This document shows, piece by piece, positions 36,957-49,957 of a stretch of DNA of 64,000 bases. This DNA comes from Glandiceps talaboti (lineage: Eukaryota; Hemichordata; Enteropneusta; Spengelidae), in contig NC_135566.1 of the NCBI RefSeq assembly GCF_964340395.1, positions 6,677,001 through 6,741,000 on the forward strand, written 5' to 3'. Below the pieces are notes generated by a model that saw nothing but the letters and a program-made list of their open reading frames with translations, ran no database searches and had not been told where the DNA came from. A program made the translations under genes and the position numbers. Numbering within the stretch: position 1 is the first letter of the stretch; every line of letters begins with the position of its first letter.

Positions 36957-37280
36957 ACTTGCACTTCTACTTGGTACATGGAAGATCCAGTGATTGGATA
37001 TAAAACTAGAATTTCATAAGAGATCATAGTAGGGGTCGCCAACCAATCACCACCTGCCTGTGACTGAGGACAGTGTAACTTGCATCCATATGGAACATGC
37101 AGTGATTGGATGTAAAACAAGACTTTCATCATACTAGGTGGTCACCAGCCAATTACCATTTGCCTGTAAGGACAGTTAACTTCCATCCAAATGGAAGGTG
37201 CACAGTGATTGGATGTGTGAGCTAGCCTTTTAACATAATAGATGGTCACCAGCCAATCACCACTTGCCTGTGAGGGCAGT
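36957..37280 (+). repeat. Threefold repeat of about 105-120 bp in the CLIP1 3' region
   Basis: Each unit has the order CCATATGGAA..CAGTGATTGGATGTAAAAC, a T-rich middle, then GGTCACCAGCCAATCACCAC and TGCCTGTGAGGACAGTGTAAC. Both the unit's GATTGG and CCAATC segments can pair. Confidence 0.85.
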
Positions 37281-37677
37281 GTAACTGTGTTTCTCTTTTA
37301 AATCAGAGGATACTGTGCAAGTGATGTAGACACACAGAAAATATTCCAGTGGTGTGAAACCAGTACAGAAAATGAATACATGAAGAGGTGCCAAGAATAC
37401 TGAACTTGTCAACTTTTTGAGTGTGATGTCTTTATGAACATTTATCACACAAACCTTTTGATTCAGATCGCTATCAAATTTGGTCGGAGAAAGTTTCCCT
37501 GTTGGTATAGCTAACGTTGTTGCATAGTAAAATATACTATTACCTCAACAAAGATGTAATGCAGTGTGCTGCATGTTACAAGAGATGCCTTGTTTTACAT
37601 TCTGATGCTATTTCCAGTCGTACTTTGCAGACAACTGTTGTGTAAAAACACAAGGGTATTGTTGATTGATCAATTTC

Positions 37678-37683
37678 AATAAA
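37678..37683 (+). promoter_or_regulatory. Candidate CLIP1 poly(A) signal
   Basis: AATAAA 1.3 kb after the stop codon, followed by TTGACTTT..TTTTGATAAAC and a GT/T-rich stretch. Chosen only because of motif and position. Confidence 0.3.
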
Positions 37684-39410
37684 CTTGACTTTGGCATTGA
37701 TTTTTGATAAACTTGACTTTTGTCGGCATGATTTGTAAAATAATTAACAGGCAATGGCTCATGTTGAAAACTGTATTTGGAATGTGATAGAGTTATATAT
37801 TTGATTTATTTATTTATTTGCATGTGAATTGCAGAGCTTTTAACGTCTACAATATAACCACCATTATTTGGTTTCAACTCTTTGTATAAAAAAATATATG
37901 CACAGTGCAATCATACTCCCACCACTAGTAATAGAGTCACTTTGGTATAAATAAAATGAAATTTACAGTCAAAAAATGAATAAATAAGTAAAGAAATTAA
38001 CACATCATTGGTCATTTTTATAATGAAATGTACATGTAAGTAAACATTGCAGGTAGAAAATGATATTGTGTAGTACTTAGTGTAATTTGAGAGAAGTTGA
38101 CAAAACTTTTTTGTGAGATTTGCACAAAAAAGTGTCTGAAGTGTAAAATAGCTGTGATGAATACTTGTCAGGGATGTTTTCATACTGTGGTGTCAGTTTG
38201 AAAATTGGTAAGATGCAGCTGTAGCAGAATGTGTCAAATTTTACCAACGTGAAGTTATGCTTTGTGCACCTTTCCATCAGAGGAAAATTTAAGTTAGGTT
38301 TAGCTATACAAATTCACATCCTCAAGACTGCTCTGTATCCAATATACCCCTGGATGTCCAAAATAAAAGTGATAGCGTTATCAAGTTATCTATTAGTTCG
38401 ATACTGTACTCACTCAATGACAACATTTTGGGATGTCTTCCATAAACATCTATTGTCAACCATAGAAATTAAAAAGCATTTTTTTTGGTTTATTAGTGAA
38501 GTACAATGACGTAATGATAAGATATTTATATATGCTATTTTTGTAATGAAAGTCTTAATTTTTGTTTGTATATACACAACATTTGTATGATTCTTGAAAG
38601 AGGAATTTAAGTTTGGATTATTTTGATACTTGAATGACACTTTATTTTGATGTTGACACTTTTTTTTGCCATGCTTGCAGTGTTGACATTTTAATCTGTT
38701 TTTGTTTCGTTTTCATATTGAGTTCGATATTTTTTCTGAAAGCGGGTATTATTAATTTTGTAATGACGAAAACAGTCCCCTATCACGCATACCAGTAACA
38801 GTATGGTACTTTGGAAAAAAAGTAGAAACACTGGCGATAGAAAGATGAAAGAAATTTTGCTACACTGTAAAATTTATTTTGAGATACCAGGTGTAACATT
38901 CACATTTTATCATCAACATTTCAAATAATTGTAATTCCTCCACACAGATGGATTTCTTTTTTTGAAAATAATCAAATTTAGCAGCTATGAGAGACAAAAA
39001 TCACAATATATTTATTTTGAAACCGGTACATTTTAGCACTACTTATTTTGTACAACTGAATACAGCTACAGGTTCTGATATGCACAGAGAGGAGGAGGGG
39101 GAGATTTCATGATTTCAATAGTCACAGTTGGTAATCAATGTTCTTAGCTACAAGATAAGTTGAAAACTGATTGAGAGATCCTTGATAAATATCCTGTCTA
39201 AAAACTACAGCTGATGGACTACATAGATAAATTTACTAGTTAGGTTACAAAAGAAACATCAAGTTAAAGATTGCACACTGCTGATGTCATTTTGATGCAT
39301 ATCCTTACAGGGGCAAGTAAAACGGGATTATTTTTAGGTGTTAAAGTACCTGTAGCATGAACCTCAGAAATCAAATTTATAGTATATTGCTTTTTTTTGG
39401 TCAAAAAAAG

Positions 39411-39655
39411 TGATACACCCATTCTCAGTTAAAATCAAGAGAGACAAATCGGGTCACTGGACAAATTTTGAAAGAAAGGTCAAAATGATATCAAAATTAA
39501 GTAATTTTAGAATCCAATATGGCCGTAGAATCCAATATGGCTGTAGAATCCAATATGGCCGTAGAATCCAATATGGCCGAAGAATCCAATATGGCCGTAG
39601 AATCCAATATGGCTGTAGAATCCAATATAGCTGCCAAATAATATAGTAATGTGAT
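39411..39655. repeat. Dispersed repeat containing an 18-bp minisatellite
   Basis: CATTCTCAGTTAAAAT..GGTCACTGG..AGGTCAAAATGAT introduces seven tandem copies of AATCCAATATGGCCGTAG (39507-39635). The same order of landmarks, with only one TATCCAATAAGGCCGC unit, recurs at 63866-63990. The array is therefore an expansion inside an older element. Confidence 0.75.
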
Positions 39656-41450
39656 GGGATAATGAACTATTGTCGATTTCCTTGAGGGAACCCTCAAATT
39701 TCTGTGATTATTTCAAAAGGACGAGAAATAAGCTTTCATATGGCAAAGTTTGGTGAGATTGTAGGAACTTTGATTTGGAGGGAAATTACAATTCTACCTT
39801 AAAATTAATTGATCACAAGGTTTGTTGTTTGTTCCTTTAAATGTCGATATCAAATGTTGATATTTTGTAAAGAGTCATAACCCTGCAGTTAGTTGGAGAT
39901 CATAGGAAACAGAACAATGTGTTCACATGTTGTAAAAAAAAAAAACAAGTTATAAATTGATGCAATTCTGTTCCTTTATCTCTCATTCATCAACTTAGTC
40001 ATTTTGAAATCTTGTTTTAAAAAGCAACATATCAAAATAAACATATAAGTAACTTGCCAATTTTTTTGACATGAGCTCAGAGGTAGAATCGTAACATATA
40101 TGTCAAACATTAATGATATATCAACCAGTGAAACATTGCTGCATAAAATAGTTTACAGACCTATAAACAATAAATATTAACGTACACAGATAATATTAAT
40201 GTAAATAAAACTACACTTTTCAATGAAAATTGTACAAGCAGAAACTACAAGGTTGTGATTCCATTTCTATTCAATGTTGCACTTTTTCCTAAGTATAATA
40301 TTTCATGCAATGTGTAATTTTAAATTGTTCTGTGATATAATGGATAAACGAGAAATCTAGAACGGTCAATATTCTGTTTCAACTTTCTTGTCTCGGTGTA
40401 GTAAATTTTTTGGTGCTAATGTATATTTGTTATGTGTACTACATTATAAATGGCCTAAACACGAGTTTTGAAAGAAATAAAAAAAGAATATTGGGAAAAC
40501 AATTTGAATCCAGCTTGGTGTTTTTTATTTACAGGAATTCAAATGAAAGAGTTAAGGATGACCCAATTATTTTGTTTGTTTCTCATTACCCGATCGACCC
40601 AATTTTGAGTTCCACCATCAAAATAAAAATATCGCCTTCCCTTAATATTTTACAGGACAGCGCCCTCTCTGGCAAGAATAAGCATCATTATTAGTTTCGT
40701 GGTTCATGACCCTATTGACGTTTGCCCAAGAGTCAATACACTATAATAACTAAAATATGACATTATGCACATCGATATATTGGGTACAGTCACATGCGTA
40801 CGCTGATAACCAAAGCAAATAACAGGGAGTTGGCTATGGTTTAATGTTTATTTTATTTGTATTCTCTACCACTCAAAAATATATGATTTGTTAGTTTTTC
40901 ATTGACCCTGTGATCTACCATTGTATGCAGATATGGTTATGCAAGACAAAGAATGTCTTGGTAACAAATCAGCTGACTTTACTCTTTAGGTTACCACTGA
41001 TGTCATTACACCAGTTTAAAGTGGTACATACTGAGTTTATAAGCTTTTTACACAAATGAAAATATTTCATAAAACATCGATTAAGCTTTTCTCGTATTAT
41101 AGTAATGTTACTGTTGATGTATATCTTCTATTGTATGCTGGCATTATTAAAACAGTTGATTACATAGTAGTAATTTCCTCCGTTCGACTTTTTTATACGT
41201 ATGATCAATTATGTCATTCAGTCAATTGCAAGTGATGTTTTAAGTGAGTTTCAGTAAATAGAATACTGGAAGTACTTTTAGATAATTCCAGGACACCTAA
41301 AACAGATAAACTGTCTAGATCTGCCTGTGTCCCTTTAATCAACAAATAGAATGAAATACATTGATTATAGGCCAAAGTTGTAGCTCAGTTTGATTACACG
41401 CAACATTTGTTCATCATAAACGTATGTATATATGTGTGTGTGTCTGTGTG

Positions 41451-41469
41451 TGGAGAGAGAGAGACAGAC

Positions 41470-41506
<37 letters not shown>

Positions 41507-41530
41507 GGCAGAGAGAAAGACAGAGAGCCA

Positions 41531-41567
<37 letters not shown>
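41451..41567. repeat. GA/GACA/CA compound microsatellite just after the gene A stop
   Basis: On the minus strand, as transcribed, the 3' UTR begins within 17 nt of the stop with (TG)n, followed by CTGT and CT repeats. Confidence 0.9.
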
Positions 41568-41568
<1 letters not shown>

Positions 41569-41584
41569 TATATGAAGGTCAGAT

Positions 41585-42975
41585 TCAGTGATTTTCTGGA
41601 ACGTCTACCTTTTTCTGGGTGGTGTGGTTGTGACGGTGTCGATTCGGTCCAAAATACTTGACAAATAATACAGCCATAGCAAAAGATATGATCAGACCAA
41701 CTGAGAATGCAAACAGTGTATACATCATGATTCCTATACCGTATGTATCAAAAAGGGCTCCTAATATTAAAGGATCAATTATTCCTGTAGCTGATGCTGC
41801 CATTGTGAAAATGGATGTTGCTTTGCCGCTGAGAACAATCTGTTTTTCTGTCCACGATATTCCAGTAGGATAACACGGCGCTATACTTGCACCAAGTAGA
41901 ATAGTGCCAACCCAAAGAACTATTTCGTTGCTCCCTCCCCATATTGCCAACATACTTGTTGCAATTGTCACCCCAGTTATTAGTAGAGTTATCATCTTCA
42001 CAGGTGAAAGTCGCGAGGCTACCAAAACTGAAATTCCACGGGATGCTGCAAAGCTAGCCCAATAGGCTGAGATGAGATAACTTGCAGTGAAACTGGTAAA
42101 GCCCAAACCGCTCTCAATCGCGAATGTGTAAGCGTATGAATTGTATACCACTTCATGTGATACAATCATAAAATACATTATTGCTAGAATGCTCATAAGA
42201 ATGTATCTGAAACTTCGCGATTCACCAGTCATATCGTCGCTAGAGATGGATCTGTCAGGCATATATTTATAAGTCGACAGCATGTTGTCATTCTTATGCA
42301 AGACCTTTCGATTCCCATTCAAGAATAACACGAGGAAAGGTATAGCAGCAATTAGATACATCACGCCGCTGATGGTGTATGGTACCCAAAGTGTTGGTGA
42401 ACTAGTCTCTGTCTCATTGTCATCTGTGTACGAATCTGCTAGGACAGCAAATTCAGATAGACCATAAAGGTTGTGTTTTTCTTGTCGATGAGCTTCTAAC
42501 ATGTGTCCGCCGTGACCTTCAAATAGATGATGGTCCATTACATCCATAACTTTACTTTCCTCTTGTAGGGAAAAAAGATACCACTTCTGAGATATCGGCA
42601 CACCTGGATACCGGAGTTCCATTGCTTCAGGTAGCAAAGTCGGAGCAATCGTTGTCACTGTGGTGTTTGTGTCGACATGGGATAGGAATGGGGCAGCGAT
42701 GAGAGGTCCGATTGTGCCACCGATTGCAAATGAAAAATGCAACGCCTGCATGTAAGGACCAACATTCTTGTGCCACAGTCTTAAACATACAGCATTGCAT
42801 CCTGTGTACAAACAAGATCAAGTTTTGTTGTTGAATATATAAACAGGATATTTTTTTGTATAATGTGCCAGACCGTAGACTATAAACATATTTCTCCAGG
42901 TGAGAGACATTACTATCATCTGGATGTTGAAATAATAGGCCTTTAATAGCTAATAGTTCAGATCATTTTGTCATC

Positions 42976-43067
<92 letters not shown>

Positions 43068-43964
43068 GTACATATACATAAACATATGATATTTTTCTTG
43101 CCTGTATCAACATATCCATTCGCGGTCCCAGTAATGAACCGTAGCGCACATAGACCAGCTAAATACACTGTCCATGCATTCAGACCATTAACAGAGCTAA
43201 CGAAAGAAGCCAATGCTAACACCAGATAGTTTTGGATTTCATCAAGGGTAACGCCGGAAAAGAAAGATCCAACGAAGTAACCGATGCTCCAGAATGTAAT
43301 TATAAGACTTATTTCTTGCAGTGTCGCACCAACTTGTAATTGGAGATCGGGTATGGTTGGTCCAGTGAGGGAGGTTGATATACCCTGCAAACGTGACAGT
43401 GAAACAACGGTATAAGTGAAAAAAAATGAGAATTAAGGTAATATAGTTGTTCATTAGACTGCGTCAACTCCAACAGTTACTATGGTAACCTCATATAGTA
43501 CGTAATGTGCTAGTATAATGGAAATACTTGTCTTAGTCCAGAATAAGGTCTATAATCATTCAGGCTAATCAGTCTCACTCACTGAACTTGATAATTGCAT
43601 TTGTAAGCTAAGGCAAAATCTGAAATGCTAGGGCAATACATGTACAGATGTCTCTTGCTATTAAAGGATGCAGAGACCACAGATTTGGAACAATGATAAA
43701 TTGTGCAGGATCACCTACCAGACAAATAAACAGAAAATATAGACAGAAAGATACAAAAAGTCGTTTGCTGTACGTGTATGGCAGATTTTCATCGTTGCTG
43801 CCATCATCAACCTTGTTGTCTTGATCAGTCAAAATAGCTTCGGTAGATACTGCGTTATTACCAAGATAATTTTCCTTGATGTTGTTTTCTTGAAGTGTTC
43901 CCGTATCCTCACAACTACCATGATCGGGAAAGTCAACTTGTGTAGATTTAGTGACTGACTCCAT
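41585..43964 (-). CDS. Transporter gene A: MFSD4 / sodium-dependent glucose transporter 1-like, 581 aa
   Basis: Major facilitator superfamily membrane carrier. Relatives (MFSD4A/B, NaGLT1) are 12-TM proteins; the substrate here is not shown by the sequence. Exons on the minus strand: 43964-43719 (82 codons, cytosolic Asp/Glu/Asn-rich N-terminus and start of TM1), 43384-43102 and 42801-41585. Phases are 0 and 1. The second exon carries GPTIPDLQ (residues 90-97) and the motif A-like GVTLDE (126-131). The third has GPYMQALHFSFAIGG, a long glycosylatable loop (NET), YLISAYWASFAASRG and CYPTGISWTE, all typical of the family. The start ATG has A at -3 and G at +4. Intron 2 has a GC donor (ACAG|gcaaga), and a (GA)n run on the sense strand follows. 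About 97% identical to gene B in exon 3. Confidence 0.9.
42981..43063. repeat. (CT)n microsatellite in gene A intron 2
   Basis: Pure dinucleotide tract of about 83 bp. In the transcript it is (GA)n and starts about 38 nt after the GC 5' splice site. Confidence 0.95.
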
Positions 43965-44609
43965 GGTTTAATGTATGCTGGGTCGACCAGCCTGTTCTTT
44001 GTTATTTTAGAAAGATCAGTGGCCTCACAGTGTACTTTGACCAAGACACCAGTATACTGTTGCAGCCCGTTTCATTTTAGTCTTCACTGTTTCTGTTTGA
44101 TAAAACCACGCACACACAAAAACTATACAAGAAACTGAACATTCTACTCGTTAAGTAGAGGTTTGTTTAATGGTTCGTGACCTTAGTTCAACTTATCTGT
44201 TGAACGAAAATTAGTTCACATCAAAAAAGTTTTGAGAAGTATTCATAAAGTGGTGGTGTTCGTCAAGCGCATTCTGAAATGATTCAACAGTTTATTCATG
44301 ATTCCAATATACAACCCTTCATATGAGTACAATGCTACTATGGCAAGTTCTTTTTTCCGGATCAAACGCATGTGTCAGTGAAATATATTTGCAAACTCGT
44401 ATGTACAAGTTAGAGTCTACTTACAAATCTTAAAAAACTGAGCAGTTTTCGGATACAAGTCCTTCTACGCAGTATGGGAAGCTGTCATGTTCAAACATCA
44501 CGTGCCATGAACGAGTTACACAAGACAGACATTTATTAATTAGTTTAAAGTTCATTTGGAGTCGAGTCAGCATGACATGAATCACACGAGATTAAAGTAC
44601 AATACTGTG

Positions 44610-45026
44610 ATGACTTACTCTTACATACAATGCTGTTTCATAATCATGATCAGAAAAATACATCTAACCCAGGGCTTGAAGCTAAGGTCAAACTTTGTCA
44701 TAAAACAAGTCTTCGTTGTCAAAACATCACAACCTCTCCCCCCCCCCCTTTACTTGTTCAAAGCTCCTATACCCACTTTTGAAAAAAAAATATCATTGAT
44801 CTTCAAAACACATAATCTTTACTTTTATCTTCACATCCATGTCAGCTTAATTAAATGGTGTTTCTAAAAGTCAAGGTTGAACTTTACCAATCTGGGCTCC
44901 CTACATTTTGTATATTAGTAAAGAACAGCTGCTAGGAACAGAGTACAAATCAGAAGTCCTTTCTGTTTGATGAAGTCCCAAAGGTGGTAGGAATAAAACG
45001 ACTAAGACAGACCTCCCGTGTAGTGT
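44610..45026. other. Spacer between duplication units A and B
   Basis: About 420 bp of unique AT-rich DNA. It includes AGGGCTTGAAG (about 44672), which resembles the tip of the element at 11087, and a run of about 11 C (about 44739-44750). No gene seen. Confidence 0.5.
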
Positions 45027-45794
45027 CGAGAAATCTAGAATGGTCAATATTCTGTTTCAACTTTCTTGTCTTTGTGTAGTAATTTTTTTGGTGCTAATGT
45101 ATATTTACAGGAATTCAAAGGAAATAGTTAAGGATGACCCAATTATTTTATGTTTCTCATTACCCAATCGAACCAATTTTCAGTTCCGACATCAAAATAA
45201 AAATATTGCCTACCCTTAATATTTTACAGGACAGCACCCTCTCTGTCAAGAATAAGCATCATTATTAGTTTCGTGGTTCATGACCCTATTGATGTTGACC
45301 CAAGAGTCAATACACTATTAACTCAAATATGACATAATGCAGATCGATATATTGGGTACAGTCACATGTACACTGATAACCAAAGCAAAAAACAAGGAGT
45401 TGGCTATGGTTTAATGTTCATTTTATTTTGTCGTGTTCTATGCCACTCAATTATGATTTTGCACGCATGTGATTTGTTAAACGGTTTTTCATTGACCATG
45501 TGCAAGACAAAGAATGTTTTGGTCTCAAATTAAATCAGCTGACTTTACTCTTAGTTTACTACTAGTACTGATGTCATTTTTACACAAGTGAACATATTTT
45601 ATAAAACATATCTAGTATTATAATAATGTTACTGTTGGTGTATATCTACTATTGTATGCTGGCATTATTAAAACAGTTGATTGCATAAGTAGTAATAATT
45701 TCCTTGGTTCGACGTTTTTGATACGTATGGTAAATTACGTCATTCAGTAATGATTAAGTGAGCTTCAGTACATATAATACTGCAGCAAGTAGCC

Positions 45795-45934
<140 letters not shown>

Positions 45935-45950
45935 TGAAGGTCAGTCAGAT

Positions 45951-47409
45951 TCAGTAATTTTCTGGAACGTCTACCTTTTCCTGGGTGGTGTGGTTGTGAC
46001 GGTGTCGATTCGGTCCAAAATACTTGACAAATAATACAGCCATAGCAAAAGATATGATCAGACCAACTGAGAATGCAAACAGTGTATACATCATGATTCC
46101 TATACCATATGTATCAAACAGAGCTCCTAATATTAAAGGATCAATTATTCCTGTAGCTGATGCTGCCGTGGTGAAAATGGATGTTGCCTTTCCGCTGAGA
46201 ACAATCTGTTTCCCTGTCCACGATATTCCAGTAGGATAACACGGCGCTATACTTGCACCAAGTAGAATAGTGCCAACCCAAAGAACTATTTCGTTACTCC
46301 CTCCCCATATTGCCAACATACTTGTTGCAATTGTCACCCCAGTTATTAGTAGAGTTATCATCTTTACAGGTGAAAGTCGCGAGGCTACCAAAACTGAAAT
46401 TCCACGGGATGCTGCAAAGCTAGCCCAATAGGCTGAGGTGAGATAACTTGCAGTGAAACTGGTAAAGCCCAAACCGCTCTCAATCGCGAATGTGTAAGCG
46501 TATGAATTGTATACCACTTCATGTGATACAATCATAAAATACATTATTGCTAGAATGCTCAAAAGAATGTATCTGAAACTTCGCGATTCACCAGTCATAT
46601 TGTCGCTAGAGATGGATCTGTCAGGCATATATTTATAAGTCGACAGCATGTTGTCATTCTTATGCAAGACCTTTCGATTCCCATTCAAGAATAACACGAG
46701 GAAAGGTATAGCAGCAATTAGATACATCACGCCGCTGATGGTGTATGGTACCCAAAGTGTTGGTGAACTAGTCTCTGTCTCATTGTCATCTGTGTACGAA
46801 TCTGCTAAGACAGCAAATTCAGATAGACCATAAAGGTTGTGTTTTTCTTGTCGATGAGCTTCTAACATGTCTCCGCCGTGACCTTCAAATAGATGATGGT
46901 CCATTACATCCATAACTTTACTTTCCTCTTGTAGGGAAAAAAGATACCACTTCTGAGATATCGGCACACCTGGATACCGGAGTTCTATTGCTTCAGGTAG
47001 CAAAGTCGGAGCAATCGTTGTCATGGTGGCGTTTGTGTCGACATGGGATAGGAATGGGGCAGCGATGAGAGGTCCGATTGTGCCACCGATTGCAAATGAA
47101 AAATGCAACGCCTGCATGTAAGGACCAACACTCTTGTGCCACAGTCTTAAACATACAGCATTGATTCCTGTGAACAAACAAGGTCAAGTTTTGTTGTTGA
47201 ATAAAATCAGTATATGTGTACTGTTTTATGCATTTGTATAATGTGCTATAAAGTCGACTATAAGCATATTTCTCCAGGTGAGAGACATAACTGTCATCTG
47301 AATGTTAAAATAATATGCCTTGGCTAACAGTTGTCATTTTGTCAATCATGGATATCTTCTACTGAGGTTATTATGACTATTGTAAATGAGTTTATAGTAA
47401 CATGTCTAC

Positions 47410-47507
<98 letters not shown>

Positions 47508-48367
47508 ATAATAATATATACATATAATTTCCCTTGCCTGTACTAACATATCCATTCGCGATCCCAGTAATGAACCGTAGCGCACATAGACCAGCTAAAT
47601 ACACAGTCCATGCACTCAGACCATAAAACGAGCTGACGAAAGAAGCCAATGCTAAAACAAGATAGTTTTGGATTTCATCGAGGGTAACGCCAGAAAAGAA
47701 AGATCCAATGAAACAACCAATGCTCCAGAATGTAATTATAAGACTTATTTCTTGCAGTGTCGCACCAACTTGTAATTGGAGATCGGGTAGGGTTGGTCCA
47801 GTGAGGGAGATTGATATACCCTGCAAACGTGACAGTGAAACAACGGTATAAGTGAAAATAAAAAATGAGAATTAAGGTAATACAGTTGTTCATTAGACTG
47901 CGTCAACTGCAACAGTTACTATGGTAACCTCATATAGTACGTAATGTGCTAGTATAATGGAAATACTTGTCATAGTCCAGACTAAGGTCTTTGATCAATC
48001 AGGCTAATCAGTCTCACTCATTGATCTTGATCCATTGTTTAATAGCATTTGCAATCTATAAAGACAAAATCTGAAATGCTAGAGCAATACGGACAATGAT
48101 AAATTGTACAGGATCACTTACTAGACAAAAATGCAGAAAATATAGACAGAAAGATACAAAAAGTCGTTTGCGGTACGTGTATGGCAGATTTTCATCATAA
48201 CTGCCGTGATGATCAACCTTGTTTTCTTGATCAGCAAGAATAGCTTTGGTAGACACAGCATTACCAAGATAATTTTCTTTTATGCTGTCTTCTTGAAGTG
48301 TTCCCGTATCCTCACAACTACCATGATCGGGAAAGTCAACTTGTGTAGATTTAGTGACTGACTCCAT
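45951..48367 (-). CDS. Transporter gene B: MFSD4 / sodium-dependent glucose transporter 1-like, 581 aa
   Basis: Tandem copy of gene A with identical exon lengths: 48367-48122, 47820-47538 and 47167-45951 (246, 283 and 1217 nt). The frame is intact, so both copies look functional. Exon 3 differs from gene A at 13 of 404 residues. Exons 1 and 2 differ more: about 12 of 82 (including two one-residue gaps) and 9 of 95. The VDTG residue before the intron 2 junction is VSTG here. Intron 2 again has a GC donor (ACAG|gcaagg) followed by a (GA)n run in the transcript. Family motifs GPTLPDLQ, GVTLDE, GPYMQALHF and CYPTGISWTG are present; the last has Gly in place of the Glu found in A and C. Confidence 0.9.
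47413..47503. repeat. (CT)n microsatellite in gene B intron 2
   Basis: Pure tract of about 91 bp at the position homologous to that in gene A. It begins about 34 nt after the GC donor on the transcribed strand. Confidence 0.95.
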
Positions 48368-49009
48368 GGTTTAATGTATGCTGGGTCGACCAACCTGTTC
48401 TTTGTTATTTTAGAAAGATCAGTGGCCTCACAGTGTACTTTGACCAAGACACCAGTATACTGTTGCAGCCCGTTTCATTTTAGTCTTCACTGTTTCTGTT
48501 TGATACAACCACACACAAAATACTATACAAGAAACTGAACATTCTACTCGTTAAGTAGAGGTTTGTTTAATGGTTCATGACCTTAGTTCAACTTATCTGT
48601 TGAGCGAAAATTAGTTCACATCAAAAAAGTCTTAAAAAGTTTCCATAAAGCGGTGGTGCTCGTCAAATGCATTCTGAAATGATTCAACAGTTTATTCATG
48701 ATTGCAATATATAGCCCTTCATATGAGTACAATGCTACTATGGCAAGTTTGTTTTGCCAGATCAAGTGCATGTGTCAGTGAAATATATTTGCTAAGTCGT
48801 ATGTACATGTCAGGGTCTACTTACAGATCTTAGAAAACTGAGCAGTTTTCGGATACAAGTCCTTCTACGCAGTATGGGAAGCTGTCATGTTTAAACATTA
48901 CGTACCATGAACGAGTTACACAAGACTGACATTTATTAATTATTTTAAAGTTCATTTGGGGTCGAGTCAGCATGACATGAATCACACGAGATTAAAGGTC
49001 AGTACTGTG

Positions 49010-49957
49010 TAAAATTTAACGTTCTGTGACTACGTTGTCACCAACCACTTCTTACAGGGAATTACACTCACTCAGGAATCGATGCACATTGACCAACAGG
49101 ATGCTTGTAGATAGATTTATTTCACAGCTTAGCGGCAAGTATAAGGCAGATAAGATCAAGATCTTTATGGAGGTAGGATATCTGAAGGACTTCCTACCTC
49201 CATGGAGAGAACCAGCTCTCACCATATATTCACCCCTTACATTCTGCCCTTCAGATTGCCCTCCCGGCTCTCCATTCTTTCAGTACTATTAAAATGTAAC
49301 ATATATATAGCACAGAAACTCGGCGTTTCTACATGTACAAAACATATTACAATTCTTATTCTAAGATTGCTGGTTGGATTAAAATCTATCTCTGACGTGG
49401 ACTTATTGATATTAATGAATTCTTTTATCGAGTTGTAACAACTGTGACGAATTTATCTACTCTGTTTATTAATCAGTGAGTACTTTGGCCACTGGCCCAA
49501 TGTACAGTCTCGAAAAAAGAGAAATCAAGATAACGTCTAAGGTCAAAGGTACAGCTAATATATAATACAAAACATAATATGGGAGATACAAAGAATATAA
49601 TACGAAAATTAGCAATTGAAAATATTTTTTGTTCTTATTCAAACCTCTTGTAAAAATAGACTGTGTTCTTTTTTCAAAAGCATAAAATAAATATCTTGCA
49701 CAGTTTCTTATAACAGTAGGATTGTGATTGTTCATAAACCTCAAAGATTTATAATCAGATAATGGCTTGTCTATATAGATTGTGGGAATATACTTTTCTC
49801 TGAGTTCTTCATACTTTTCTCTGAGTTCAAAAGTGAACATACATACTATTACTAAAACATAAACCGATTTACACATTGTACCCTGTTAATAACATATCAG
49901 ACGACATAGTTTGCACCACAATCCTGTCACTGAGGTAAATTTAGCCCCAGTGGCAGT
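49010..49957. other. Intergenic DNA 3' of gene C
   Basis: AT-rich. A minus-strand open frame of 135 codons (49469-49876) encodes a hydrophobic, Tyr/Leu-rich sequence with a duplicated ELREKY. I recognise no family, it has no Kozak context or splice evidence, and a frame of this length is expected by chance in DNA this AT-rich. A TTTATT (AATAAA on the minus strand) at 49465-49470 is a plausible poly(A) signal for gene C. Confidence 0.45.

Larger units (their letters stand above)
36354..40348 (+). other. CLIP1 3' UTR and intergenic DNA
   Basis: No coding exon supported. Possible poly(A) signals on the plus strand include AATAAA at 37678-37683 and 40476-40481; I cannot tell which is used. Holds three repeat blocks (36475-36567, 36957-37280, 39507-39640) and AT-rich DNA. 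The left edge of the A/B transporter duplication begins at about 40349. Confidence 0.55.
40349..44609. repeat. Segmental duplication, unit A (contains transporter gene A)
   Basis: Matches 45027-49009 in the same orientation, starting CGAGAAATCTAGAA and ending near ATTAAAG..ACTGTG. It includes the gene, its 3' flank and about 640 bp of 5' flank. Unit A has about 110 bp (around 40426-40535) that unit B lacks, and the two differ in microsatellite type and length. Confidence 0.9.

Noticed and set aside
41407-41661. Open frames made of [24 protein letters not shown] and similar repeats (also near 52300, 53500, 61400 and 62900)
   Set aside because: Translations of tetranucleotide microsatellites; not genes.
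42977-43101. Extension of gene A exon 2 through the GA repeat
   Set aside because: Joining at the GC donor 43101/43100 restores the conserved VDTG-CNAVCLRLW sequence found in the paralogues; the Arg/Glu run is intronic.
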